A stretch of DNA of 64,000 nt from contig CAMFJH010000006.1 of NCBI GenBank assembly GCA_945956915.1, positions 1-64,000 on the forward strand. The letters are read 5' to 3'. Within the stretch, counting starts at the first letter, position 1. Each line of letters starts with the position of its first letter. Below are positions 19,377 through 27,991 of the stretch, one piece after another. The translations under genes were made by a program, and so were the position numbers. The notes below the pieces were generated by a model. The model was not told the DNA's origin. It made no database searches and worked only from the letters and a program-made list of their open reading frames with translations. This DNA comes from an uncultured Francisellaceae bacterium. Lineage in GTDB: Bacteria; Pseudomonadota; Gammaproteobacteria; UBA6186; Azoamicaceae.

Positions 19377-20843
19377 TTAACGAGGTTTTTGTTTTCTTGC
19401 CTCTTCCTCTTCTTTACTAAGTAGTTCCATCGTGAGTCTTTCTTCCTCGGCTTCTCTTCTAGCTTTTTCCTCAGCTTTCTTTTGTTCTGCTGCAAGATCA
19501 ATTTCAGGTTCAGGTTCAGGTTCAGGTTCAGGTTCAGGATTATTTCTAAAGTGCATCACCACAGGCTTTTCTTGTAGCCCTTCTCTAGCCGCTTTATCTA
19601 CTTCCTCAAACTGCTTTGCAAGCTGCTTAGCAAATTCCGCATCCCTATCTTCTCGTTCTTGTTTTTGCTCGGCTTCTTTAGCGCGCTGCGCTGATTTTCT
19701 TGCAGCATTTTTTTCATCAATCTGTTTTTCTAGCTCTTCCTGTTGAAGTCTTGCTGCCATCTCAAAATCAGATTCAGCAGGAGGTTGATTTTTCTTTGCT
19801 GCTTCATCCATCAATTTATTAAACTGTAGGTTAAAATAATCGTCTTTTAATTCCAGATGTACTTTGGTTAAAATTCTCATGGTATCGATACCCAGTGCTT
19901 CAATATCTGATGCAAGCGAAACATTTTTTTTCATAAGTGCTTTAAAAGCGTTAACACTTTTAATTAAATCTTCATCCTTTCCAAGTGCAGTTATGATTTC
20001 ATCATAGTTGACCTCTCTCCCTGCATCTTCAAATATAAATGACCACAACCTCGCTAATCTCAATTTTTCAGATTCTAATTTCTCAGGTTCCATGCTAACT
20101 TTGAAAATTTCTTTAAAGCGTTGCTCTTTTTGCACATCATTTTCAAAAGCACGCAGTATATCTAACATAAGGTGTTGAACACTTAAAAGAGAATTGAATT
20201 CACCGGAGTCCCTCTTCTCCCCCTTACGCATTTTATTATATACCCCATAGTATGTATTGATACAATCCAACAGCGTTTCATTGGGCAATAAGCCTTCTTC
20301 CTTAAATATGCCTAACATTTTATTATATGCCTCATTTTTTTCTTCTTTTTTAAGAAAATCATTAAATTCTTTTAAGGTAAGCAGATTTTTTTCAAATACC
20401 TCTCTTAAGTATTCTTTTAGCTCAGGAATTAATCTTTTTTTATCTTCTTCAGAAAATTCAATGTTCATTTTAGGATTTAAGACCTTTAACACTTTTCTCA
20501 AAATTTCTTTAGACTTTTGTCCTTGCGCACTCATACGATCGTTATAATAAGCGTTTAACCTTCTGAAAACGATTTCATCTCCCAACTTATCTTGATGCAA
20601 CTGCAAAGATAATTTCCTGAATTTTTTCTTTACAACCTCTTCCTCGTTTTTATTCAAAAAATGTTCTAGATCTTCTAAAAGTAAGTCTTTGCTTTTCAAC
20701 TTGATCTTGATATAACCACTTATTTTTTCAATTTCCTGTTGTTCTTGTTTAGCACTTTCTTTTTCTGCTAATTTTTTGGCTTCTTCTTGTTCTTTTTCTA
20801 ATCTCTCTTGTTCCAGTTTTTTTGCATCAAATTGTGCTGACAT
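19377..20843 (-). CDS. charged coiled-coil protein with J-domain-like segment and EP repeat
   Basis: A 488-residue protein of no recognised family. In order: a K/E-rich helix (residues 10-45); a J-domain-like stretch at about 72-105 (KKKFRKLSLQLHQDKLGDE then FRRLNAYYNDR), matching J helix II, the HPD loop as HQD, and helix III; a long helical middle; two short acidic-ALxQ-like segments (DFEMAARLQQEELEK near 358, DAEFAKQLAKQFEE near 400) similar to inverted ubiquitin-interacting motifs; a Pro-Glu repeat (EPEPEPEPEPE near 435); and a Glu-rich C-terminus (KEEEEARKQKPR). There is no signal peptide or membrane helix. The start at 20843 is set by AAGGGGG just upstream. It could be a secreted effector; that is inference. 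Confidence 0.7.
   Translation of the reverse strand: MSAQFDAKKLEQERLEKEQEEAKKLAEKESAKQEQQEIEKISGYIKIKLKSKDLLLEDLEHFLNKNEEEVVKKKFRKLSLQLHQDKLGDEIVFRRLNAYYNDRMSAQGQKSKEILRKVLKVLNPKMNIEFSEEDKKRLIPELKEYLREVFEKNLLTLKEFNDFLKKEEKNEAYNKMLGIFKEEGLLPNETLLDCINTYYGVYNKMRKGEKRDSGEFNSLLSVQHLMLDILRAFENDVQKEQRFKEIFKVSMEPEKLESEKLRLARLWSFIFEDAGREVNYDEIITALGKDEDLIKSVNAFKALMKKNVSLASDIEALGIDTMRILTKVHLELKDDYFNLQFNKLMDEAAKKNQPPAESDFEMAARLQQEELEKQIDEKNAARKSAQRAKEAEQKQEREDRDAEFAKQLAKQFEEVDKAAREGLQEKPVVMHFRNNPEPEPEPEPEPEIDLAAEQKKAEEKARREAEEERLTMELLSKEEEEARKQKPR
19505..19540. repeat. 6-bp in-frame microsatellite (EP codons)
   Basis: About six tandem copies of a TCAGGT-type hexamer (plus-strand view) encode alternating Glu-Pro in the coiled-coil protein. 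Because the unit is 6 bases, copy-number change would lengthen or shorten the EP tract without breaking the frame. Confidence 0.8.
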
Positions 20844-21007
20844 ATAAACCCCCTTAACATTATGAATTATAAAAAAGTATTTAAAGTGTTCGACTAAGAG
20901 CAAATACTCATTTCTGTTACTAGTATATACTATATCTTCAATTAAAGATAGGTCAAATCGGATATTTAGCCTAGTGTATTTTCTGTTAAACTATGTGCTA
21001 ATACACT

Positions 21008-21904
21008 CTAGGATCCGCGCTCAGATACCTCCTTTTTAAATGCTAAACGCTCTAATATTTTAAAAGGAGATAATTCAGGATTTTGCATGCCTTTTACAGG
21101 CAAATAAAAAGTTTGTTCCAAGACGTATTGACCCGATAAAGCTGCATGCGAAACACAATCTGTCATAACTATCCATGAGGAACCCGGGGGGAAATAAAAA
21201 TCTTCCTTAGGCACATTGGCTTGATAAGCTAAATCTAATTTCATTTGATTGTGTAATTGCAACATATAATGATCGTATAAACTACGGTACGATTTAGTGA
21301 TTTTAAATAAAGACAATAAAGCCCTGCTGCCCCAGCTTGGTTTTTTTAATGATGCTAAAAAATGGTTTACAACCTCTTCAAAAGGCTCACCCAATTGCCA
21401 ATGCCTACTTTGCCCAAAGGGATTCATATTTGAAAAAACACGTAAAATCCGTTTACCCTGAGTGGGTGTGGCTGAAAAAGCATCTACATGTACTTTTGTA
21501 TCATCTTTTAATGCAGAGGTTGCGCGGCCTGCAATTTCTATGGGTCTATAACTGGTTCGGCCTGGTATTAATGTTTCTCGATAATGGGGAATTAATGCAA
21601 ATATTAAATTTTTTGCAAAAATTTCATACCGCGCCATCATGTTTTTCATATCTTGCAAGGGGTGATTTTTTAAACGACAACCTTTTAACTGTTTATCTAT
21701 TGGATTATAACTGATGTTTTTAGAATGTTTATCTAGTGTTCTAGGCGTTAGAAATGCTTTTTCTGATCTAGACAGTTCAAAAGCTAAATTCGGGCAATAA
21801 ATGACTTTTCCATTCTCTAAAGCACTGAGCGGCTCAAACGAAATATTATCAGCAAAATGACCTTGCCAATTGTGTATATCTATTGTTTCAATAATACTAG
21901 ACAT
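21008..21904 (-). CDS. kdoO: Kdo hydroxylase (Fe(II)/2-oxoglutarate dioxygenase type)
   Basis: A 298-residue protein matching the Kdo hydroxylase family, which hydroxylates C3 of Kdo in the LPS inner core to make Ko. Visible signatures are the metal-binding HxD (KVHVDAFSATPTQGKRILRVF, about residue 139-141) and the distal histidine block FPPGSSWIVMTDCVSHAALSGQ with LEQTFYLPV after it. It overlaps the upstream fadD-type gene by 8 bases, so they are co-translated. The predicted effect is a more acid-stable LPS core. No other Kdo genes are near. Confidence 0.85.
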   Translation of the reverse strand: MSSIIETIDIHNWQGHFADNISFEPLSALENGKVIYCPNLAFELSRSEKAFLTPRTLDKHSKNISYNPIDKQLKGCRLKNHPLQDMKNMMARYEIFAKNLIFALIPHYRETLIPGRTSYRPIEIAGRATSALKDDTKVHVDAFSATPTQGKRILRVFSNMNPFGQSRHWQLGEPFEEVVNHFLASLKKPSWGSRALLSLFKITKSYRSLYDHYMLQLHNQMKLDLAYQANVPKEDFYFPPGSSWIVMTDCVSHAALSGQYVLEQTFYLPVKGMQNPELSPFKILERLAFKKEVSERGS

Positions 21905-23585
21905 TAAGAGATTCCTGTGTTGTTTTTTCCGTTCTTAAAGCTCTACGTAAAATTTTTCCGACCGGTGTTTTGGGCAAAGCATCTCTAAATTCAATAATTT
22001 TTGGAATTTTATAACCCGTTAACATAGTATGACAAAATTGTGTTACGGCTTCTGCAGTCAAACTGGGATCTTTTTTGACAATAAAGGCTTTGACCAACTC
22101 CCCCTTCTCAGCATTGGGTTCTCCAACGACAGCGACTTCAGTCACTCCCGGCATTAAAGCAATCACATCTTCTATTTCATTAGGGTATACATTAAAACCG
22201 GAGACTAAAATCATGTCTTTCTTGCGATCGATAACTTTTACAAAACCTTCTGGATTTACTGTGACAATATCCCCTGTGCGTACCCAGCCATCTTTTAGCG
22301 TTTCTTCTGTTTTTTCTGGTTGATGCCAATACCCTTTCATGACTTGTGGCCCTTTTACCCATAATTCTCCAGGCTCACCTAAGAGCACTTCTTTGCCCGA
22401 TTCATCACGCACAGATATCTCGGTTGAGCTTACTGGCAAGCCAATACTCCCATTATATTCTTTTAAATTAAAAGGATTAATACAAACGGCAGGGGATGCT
22501 TCGGTTAATCCATAAGCTTCTAACAAAGGCGTGTGTGTTACCATTTTCCAATGTGTAGCAACAGAACGTTGCACTGCCATCCCCCCGCCAAGGGTAATAC
22601 GTAAATGAGAAAAATCAAGTTTGCAAAAATCGGGCTGGTTCAAAAGCGCATTAAATAAAGTATTCACACCTGTAATAGCAGTAAAGGAATATTGTTTTAA
22701 ATCATGAATAAATGCTTTCATATCTCGAGGATTGGTAATCAAAACATTTAAGGCCCCTATTTTCATAAAAGTTAAACAATTCGCTGTTAATGAAAAAATA
22801 TGATACAAGGGTAGCGCCGTAATAATAATTTCTTCTCCAGGACGGACCTTGCTTTTTATCCAAGTCGAAGCCTGCTCAACATTCGCAACCATATTGCGAT
22901 GGCTTAACATAGCGCCTTTGATCAATTCTGAAGTGGTACCACCGGTGTATTGTATAAAAGCCAGATCATCTCCCTTTAATTCAGGTTTTGTAAATCTCAA
23001 GGTGGATCCTAATTTTAAGATAGATCTAAATGGAATATAATTGGGAATATTATAAGAAGGTACCATTTTTTTAAGATAACGTACTACACTATTAACCAGC
23101 CAAGACTTTGGCCAAGGCAATAAGTCGCCAACTTCTGTGATAATAATATGTTTTAAGCTAACGCTTTTAAGAACAGTTTGTACAGTGTGCGCAAAATTTG
23201 CCAAAACCACAATCGCGATACTGCTTGAATCTACTAATAAATGTTCCAATTCTCGAGCGGTATATAAAGGATTAACATTCACAACGATAAGGCCCGCTCT
23301 TAAAGCACCCAACATCGCTATAGGGTACTGCAAAAGATTAGGCATCATCAAAGCAATTCTATCGCCTTTTTTAAGATGTAAATGGGTTTGCAGATACGCT
23401 GCAAACTCTTTTGTTTGTTGATCTAATGCACTGTAGGAAAGGGTGTGTCCCATATTGGCAAAAGCAGGCTTCTGGGCAAATGTTTTGCAACTTTGCTCTA
23501 ACATATCCACCAGGGAAGTATATTGATCAGGATTGATCTCGGCTGGGACGCCAGGCTCATAATTGTTTAACCACAGTTTTTCCAT
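21897..23585 (-). CDS. fadD: long-chain fatty acid-CoA ligase
   Basis: This enzyme activates fatty acids to acyl-CoA via an acyl-AMP. The 562-residue product matches FadD throughout: MEKLWLNNYEPGVPAEI at the start, the AMP motif (EAYGLTEASPAVCINP), the hinge GWVRTGDIVTVNPEGFVKVIDR, and C-terminal PKTPVGKILRRALR. The phosphate-binding loop is unusual: YTGGTTSELIKGAM, with Ser for the usual Gly and one residue more than the common YTGGTTGVAKGAM. The start at 23585 follows a GGGAGG site. A hairpin at 23609-23630 separates it from htpG. Confidence 0.92.
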   Translation of the reverse strand: MEKLWLNNYEPGVPAEINPDQYTSLVDMLEQSCKTFAQKPAFANMGHTLSYSALDQQTKEFAAYLQTHLHLKKGDRIALMMPNLLQYPIAMLGALRAGLIVVNVNPLYTARELEHLLVDSSSIAIVVLANFAHTVQTVLKSVSLKHIIITEVGDLLPWPKSWLVNSVVRYLKKMVPSYNIPNYIPFRSILKLGSTLRFTKPELKGDDLAFIQYTGGTTSELIKGAMLSHRNMVANVEQASTWIKSKVRPGEEIIITALPLYHIFSLTANCLTFMKIGALNVLITNPRDMKAFIHDLKQYSFTAITGVNTLFNALLNQPDFCKLDFSHLRITLGGGMAVQRSVATHWKMVTHTPLLEAYGLTEASPAVCINPFNLKEYNGSIGLPVSSTEISVRDESGKEVLLGEPGELWVKGPQVMKGYWHQPEKTEETLKDGWVRTGDIVTVNPEGFVKVIDRKKDMILVSGFNVYPNEIEDVIALMPGVTEVAVVGEPNAEKGELVKAFIVKKDPSLTAEAVTQFCHTMLTGYKIPKIIEFRDALPKTPVGKILRRALRTEKTTQESLNV

Positions 23586-23608
23586 TGTACAAACCTCCCT
23601 ATTTAAAT

Positions 23609-23630
23609 GGGCGGACATCAAAATCCGCCC
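23609..23630 (-). terminator. hairpin between htpG and fadD
   Basis: GGGCGGA-catcaaaa-TCCGCCC is a perfect 7-bp GC-rich stem 16 bases after the htpG stop and before the fadD ribosome site. On the minus strand it is followed by an A/T-rich stretch but not a clear T run. Confidence 0.5.
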
Positions 23631-23645
23631 TTCTCTCCCTGTATG

Positions 23646-25547
23646 CTATTTTGCAACTGCAAGCAATAATGCATTAAAGCGTTTTACAAAAGTGGCAGGA
23701 TCATCTAATTGACCGCCTTCTGATAACAACGCTTGATCAAATAATACTTCAGTCCAATCCTTAAAACGAGCACTGTCTTGCTCAGATTTTAGTTTTTGGA
23801 TCAGCAAGTGATCAGGATTTAATTCTAAAATAGGCTTATGTGCTGGTACTTTTTGACCTGCAGCCCGTAGCATACGCTCCATTTGGCTACTCATATCCTG
23901 TTCATCAACCACAACACAGGTAGGTGAATCGGTTAAGCGTTTACTGATCCGCACTTCTTTTACACGTTCGCCCAAGACTTCTTTTATTTTCTTTACAGTG
24001 TCGCCAAAAGTATCTTCGGCTTCCTTATATTTGTCATCTAGGGATTTATCCGCCAAATCACCCAGTTCTAAGCCGCCTCTTGCTACAGATTGGAAATGTT
24101 TGCCTTGGAATTCGGTCAAATGTGTCATCAACCATTCATCAATCCTTTCCGACAATAACAAGACTTCTATGCCTTGTTTTCGAAAAATTTCCAAATGCGG
24201 ACTGTTTTTCGCAGCATTAAACGTTTCTGCAGTCACATAATAAATTTTATCTTGTCCGGCTTTTATGCGTGCCACATAATCTTCCAGTGTGACTTCTTGT
24301 TGATCAGAATCTGTGTGTGTGCTTGCAAAGCGTAATAGCTTAGCAATTTGTTCTTGATTGCTTCTGTCTTCTGCTGGACCTTCTTTTAGAACTTGTCCAA
24401 ACTCTTTCCAGAATTTTGCATATTTTTCTTTATCGTCTTTTGCTAATTGCTCTAACATGCTTAATGCACGTTTAACCAAGGCACCTTTAATGGACTCAAT
24501 CACTTTAGAGTTTTGTAAAATTTCTCTAGAAACATTTAAAGGCAAATCGTTAGAATCGACGATACCGCGCATAAAGCGTAAATAATGCGGAATAAATTGC
24601 TCTGCATCATCCATAATAAACACGCGTTTAACATATAACTTTAAACCACGGGGCTTATTGGTATGAAACAAATCAAACGGCGCACGCGCTGGCACATATA
24701 AAATACTGGTATATTCCAATTTACCTTCTACTTTATTATGGCTCCATGTTATAGGTGCTTCAAAATCATGTGCCACATGCTTATACAATTCTGTGTACTG
24801 CTCATCTGTAATTTCGCTTTTGGGCAAAGTCCATAAGGCTGTAGCCCGGTTCACAATTTCTTCTTCGGGTTCTTTATTGAGTGCTTCAACATCGATCGGT
24901 TCTTTGGGATCAGGCTCTGGTTTATCTTTTTTCATAATAATCGGAACAGTAATGTGATCCGAATATTTGGTAATAATATGTTTTAAGCGCCATGAATTTA
25001 AAAACTCTTCTTCTTCGGGTTTTAAATGCAGAATCACTTCTGTGCCGCATTCTGGCTTCGTAGTGTTTTCCAGAGTATAGTCACCTTCACCCGTAGAGGT
25101 CCATCGAACTGCTTCTGAAGGCTTAGCACCGGCTTTTAAAGTATTCACTTCTACTTTATCCGCGACTATAAAGGCCGAATAAAAGCCTACCCCAAATTGT
25201 CCTATCAGTTTTGAATCTTTGGCTTTATCACCCGTTAAGGTTTGTAAAAATTCTTTAGTACCGGATTTTGCGATAGTCCCCAAATGCCGAATGGCCTCGT
25301 CTTTGGTCATCCCAATCCCGTTGTCTCTAACGGTTAAGGTTTTGGCAACCTTATCATAATCTACCCAAATCTTGGATTCGGTTCCTAAATCTTCGTAACG
25401 TCTTCTATCCCCAGCATCAGAGGCATTAGAAATCAATTCTCGTAAAAAAATCTCTTTGTTGCTATACAAAGAATGAATCATGAGGTGTAATAATTGTTTA
25501 ACTTCGGTTTGAAAACCATGGGTTTCTTTAAGAGCTTCAGCTGACAT
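23646..25547 (-). CDS. htpG: chaperone HtpG (Hsp90)
   Basis: The bacterial Hsp90 ATPase, 633 residues, full length. The N-terminal GHKL motifs are present: ELISNASDA (residues 37-45), [17 protein letters not shown]. The middle domain ([35 protein letters not shown]) and the C-terminal dimerisation region follow. The ATG at 25547 has AGGAGT at the right distance; an upstream extension to 25583 is unlikely to be translated. Confidence 0.97.
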   Translation of the reverse strand: MSAEALKETHGFQTEVKQLLHLMIHSLYSNKEIFLRELISNASDAGDRRRYEDLGTESKIWVDYDKVAKTLTVRDNGIGMTKDEAIRHLGTIAKSGTKEFLQTLTGDKAKDSKLIGQFGVGFYSAFIVADKVEVNTLKAGAKPSEAVRWTSTGEGDYTLENTTKPECGTEVILHLKPEEEEFLNSWRLKHIITKYSDHITVPIIMKKDKPEPDPKEPIDVEALNKEPEEEIVNRATALWTLPKSEITDEQYTELYKHVAHDFEAPITWSHNKVEGKLEYTSILYVPARAPFDLFHTNKPRGLKLYVKRVFIMDDAEQFIPHYLRFMRGIVDSNDLPLNVSREILQNSKVIESIKGALVKRALSMLEQLAKDDKEKYAKFWKEFGQVLKEGPAEDRSNQEQIAKLLRFASTHTDSDQQEVTLEDYVARIKAGQDKIYYVTAETFNAAKNSPHLEIFRKQGIEVLLLSERIDEWLMTHLTEFQGKHFQSVARGGLELGDLADKSLDDKYKEAEDTFGDTVKKIKEVLGERVKEVRISKRLTDSPTCVVVDEQDMSSQMERMLRAAGQKVPAHKPILELNPDHLLIQKLKSEQDSARFKDWTEVLFDQALLSEGGQLDDPATFVKRFNALLLAVAK

Positions 25548-25616
25548 AATATTTACTCCTGAATTAAAAAACGATAATAACAACTAAATGGGGGTTAGGA
25601 CCTATTATTTCAAGAC

Positions 25617-26213
25617 TTAGAGGTTAAAACGAGCTATCAAAGCCTTCGAAAGGGTCCCACCGTCTATATAATCGAAATCTCCCCCCATCGGGATACCTTG
25701 GGCAAGGCGGGTGGCTTGGATTTTTCGGGATTTTACCAACTCTGCCAAATAATAGGCCGTCGCTTCCCCCTCGACTGTTGAATGGGTGGCTAAAATCACT
25801 TCCTGTACCTCTCCACCGTCTAAACGAGCTTTAAGCGCGTCTACACCAATATCTTCAGGTCCAATGCCATCAATCGGGGATAAATGACCCATTAGTACAA
25901 AATAGAGTCCTCTAAATCCTGCTGTGTGTTCTATAGCCAGTACGTCTGCTGGAGATTCGACAATACAAAGCAATGAGCGATCTCGCATGGGATTTTCACA
26001 CAAGGCACAAATTGGTTGTTCTGATAAGGTTCTACAAACCGAACAATGTCCTACTTTTTGGATTGCTTCTTCTAGCATGCTTGCCAATTGTTTTCCACCA
26101 TCCCTATCGCGTTCTAGTAGATAAAAAACCATGCGCTGTGCTGATTTAGGCCCAACACCGGGTAAACATCTTAATGCATTCATCAGATTTTGAATCAAGG
26201 GGCTAAAACTCAT
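25617..26213 (-). CDS. recR: recombination protein RecR
   Basis: RecR works with RecO (and RecF) to load RecA at gaps. The 198-residue protein has the N-terminal helix-hairpin-helix (LRCLPGVGPKSAQRMVFYLL), the four-cysteine zinc finger (CSVCRTLSEQPICALC), and the Toprim domain (LLCIVESPADVLAIE). The start codon follows the dnaX stop with no gap. In most bacteria ybaB lies between dnaX and recR; it is missing here. Confidence 0.97.
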   Translation of the reverse strand: MSFSPLIQNLMNALRCLPGVGPKSAQRMVFYLLERDRDGGKQLASMLEEAIQKVGHCSVCRTLSEQPICALCENPMRDRSLLCIVESPADVLAIEHTAGFRGLYFVLMGHLSPIDGIGPEDIGVDALKARLDGGEVQEVILATHSTVEGEATAYYLAELVKSRKIQATRLAQGIPMGGDFDYIDGGTLSKALIARFNL

Positions 26214-27857
26214 TTATTCATTCTCTATAGATGTTAAACGATTGATTTGTTCTATTTTGGCATTAAAACGAGTCATAATACTTTGCACTTTAGGATCATT
26301 TTCTATACTCGCTCTAGCAGTTTGTTGCTCTTCATTGAAGACTCTTTGCTGTTGATACGCCGGTGTTTCTTTTTCTGTTTTGCCGACTGTAATCTGTAAT
26401 TTTATCTCTTGTTTTAAATAACGAGATATAGCTTCTTGTAATTGTCCTTCGTTACGTTTATTCAAGAGCGGTTTTTGAGATTCTTCTAAAATCAAACGTA
26501 TCGAATTATCCGAGTATTCAGCAAGTGTGCAGTGATCCGCTAACATTTTAGCAAGGCCTGAGAGTTTCAATTGTGGAATCACTGTATTCCAATCTATTAT
26601 TTCCCCATTTTCTTCTGATTTATCTTCCGCCTTTTTTTCTTCAATTTTGGGCTGAACTTCTACGGTTATTTCTGGCTTAATCTCGGATTTAACCACAGGT
26701 TCCGTCATAGACATAGCTTGCACCGACTGTGCTCTTGTGGGTTGTTCTGCAACTTGTACAGGTCTAAAAGCTACCATGCGCAACAGTACCATCTCAAATC
26801 CCATTTTAGGATCAGGCGCATAAGGCAAATCTTTTCTGCCCATTAAAGCAATTTGATAATACAATTGTAATGCTTCTGAAGGGATCTGATTAGCCAATTC
26901 AATGATAGCAGCCTGCTCAGCCAATCCTTCTTCTAAAGCTTCCGGTGCATGTTGGGCAATCGCAATATGATGTAGTAAAGTTAGTAATTCTGTTAAAACA
27001 GAATTAAAATCCGGATCCGTTTTGGCCAATCTTTTGATTTCATTTATCTCGTGCAATACACGCACGGCATTCCCAGCAGCTACAGCACGTACCAAAGCAA
27101 TTAAACACCCGGCCCTTGAAAGTCCTAAGATGCCACGCACATCTTCAGTTTTTACCTGCCCATTACCATAAGCTAAAACCTGATCTAACAAACTTAAAGC
27201 ATCGCGCACACTGCCTGCTGCAGCACGGCCCAATAATTGTAAGGCTTCAGGTTCGTACAACGCTTTTTCTTGATTCAGAATTTGCTCTATATATTGGCTA
27301 ATCATTTCTACAGAGACAGGCTGTAAATGAAATTGCAAGCAGCGAGATATCACTGTAATAGGTAATTTTTGTGGATCGGTTGTGGCCAATAAAAATTTAA
27401 CATGTGCAGGTGGTTCTTCTAAGGTTTTTAATAAGGCATTAAAACTGTGACCAGACAACATATGCACTTCATCGATTAAATAAATTTTAAAGCGCCCCTT
27501 GGTAGGCACATATTGCACATTGTCTAATAAGCCGCGCATGTCCTCTACTTTGGTTCTAGAGGCCGCATCGATTTCTAATAAATCAACGAATCTGCCCTGT
27601 TCAATATCCTGGCAATTACTACAGCTTCCACAAGGTGTTGAAGAGACACCTTGCTCACAATTTAGACATTTAGCTAAAATACGAGCCAGCGTAGTCTTAC
27701 CTACTCCCCTGGTGCCTGTTAATAGGTAAGCATGATGCATGCGCCCTGTATCTAGGGCATTGCTTAAGGCACGACAAGCAGCCTCTTGACCTATTACGGA
27801 CTGAAAATTCTTAGGCCTTAAACGTCTGGCAAGTGCAAGTGTATTTGGAGTATTCAT
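26214..27857 (-). CDS. dnaX: DNA polymerase III subunit gamma/tau
   Basis: The clamp-loader ATPase, 547 residues as tau. AAA+ motifs: Walker A GTRGVGKTTLARIL, zinc module (CLNCEQG...CGSCSNCQDI), Walker B LIDEVHMLSG, sensor LLATTDPQKLP. The C-terminal tau region is Glu-rich then folds (LKLSGLAKMLADHC). At about codon 407 the sequence GA-A-AAA-AAG holds the in-frame heptamer used for -1 frameshifting in E. coli dnaX, and the -1 frame stops three codons later, which would give a gamma form of about 410 residues. Immediately upstream of recR. Confidence 0.96.
   Translation of the reverse strand: MNTPNTLALARRLRPKNFQSVIGQEAACRALSNALDTGRMHHAYLLTGTRGVGKTTLARILAKCLNCEQGVSSTPCGSCSNCQDIEQGRFVDLLEIDAASRTKVEDMRGLLDNVQYVPTKGRFKIYLIDEVHMLSGHSFNALLKTLEEPPAHVKFLLATTDPQKLPITVISRCLQFHLQPVSVEMISQYIEQILNQEKALYEPEALQLLGRAAAGSVRDALSLLDQVLAYGNGQVKTEDVRGILGLSRAGCLIALVRAVAAGNAVRVLHEINEIKRLAKTDPDFNSVLTELLTLLHHIAIAQHAPEALEEGLAEQAAIIELANQIPSEALQLYYQIALMGRKDLPYAPDPKMGFEMVLLRMVAFRPVQVAEQPTRAQSVQAMSMTEPVVKSEIKPEITVEVQPKIEEKKAEDKSEENGEIIDWNTVIPQLKLSGLAKMLADHCTLAEYSDNSIRLILEESQKPLLNKRNEGQLQEAISRYLKQEIKLQITVGKTEKETPAYQQQRVFNEEQQTARASIENDPKVQSIMTRFNAKIEQINRLTSIENE
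26620..26637 (-). promoter_or_regulatory. dnaX: candidate -1 frameshift (or slippage) site in dnaX
   Basis: The heptamer A-AAA-AAG lies at 26637-26631 (minus strand) in the phase X-XXY-YYZ, the same as the E. coli dnaX site. After a -1 slip the codons read GGC-GGA-AGA-TAA, ending at 26620. I see no strong stem-loop downstream or Shine-Dalgarno-like stimulator upstream. The run of seven A could alternatively act by RNA polymerase slippage. Confidence 0.55.
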
Positions 27858-27926
27858 GAGTTTTATAGTACCCAGAACAGGCCTAAAAAGCTAGCATCCT
27901 TCGTTTAATACTAACTGTTTCTCTAG

Positions 27927-27969
27927 CTAACGTTCGAAAAAGTAGTTATACTAACGTTCGTAACGTTAG
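27927..27969. promoter_or_regulatory. palindromic operator with three CTAACGTT half-sites
   Basis: CTAACGTT-CGT-AACGTTAG at 27951-27969 is a perfect 8-bp palindrome with a 3-base centre, and a further CTAACGTTCG lies at 27927-27936. A TATACT -10-like box overlaps the palindrome's left edge (27947-27952). The pattern is typical of a dimeric repressor site with a third half-site, controlling the ATPase gene at 27992. Confidence 0.55.
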
Positions 27970-27991
27970 CTTAAGTCACAGAAGGGGAATC

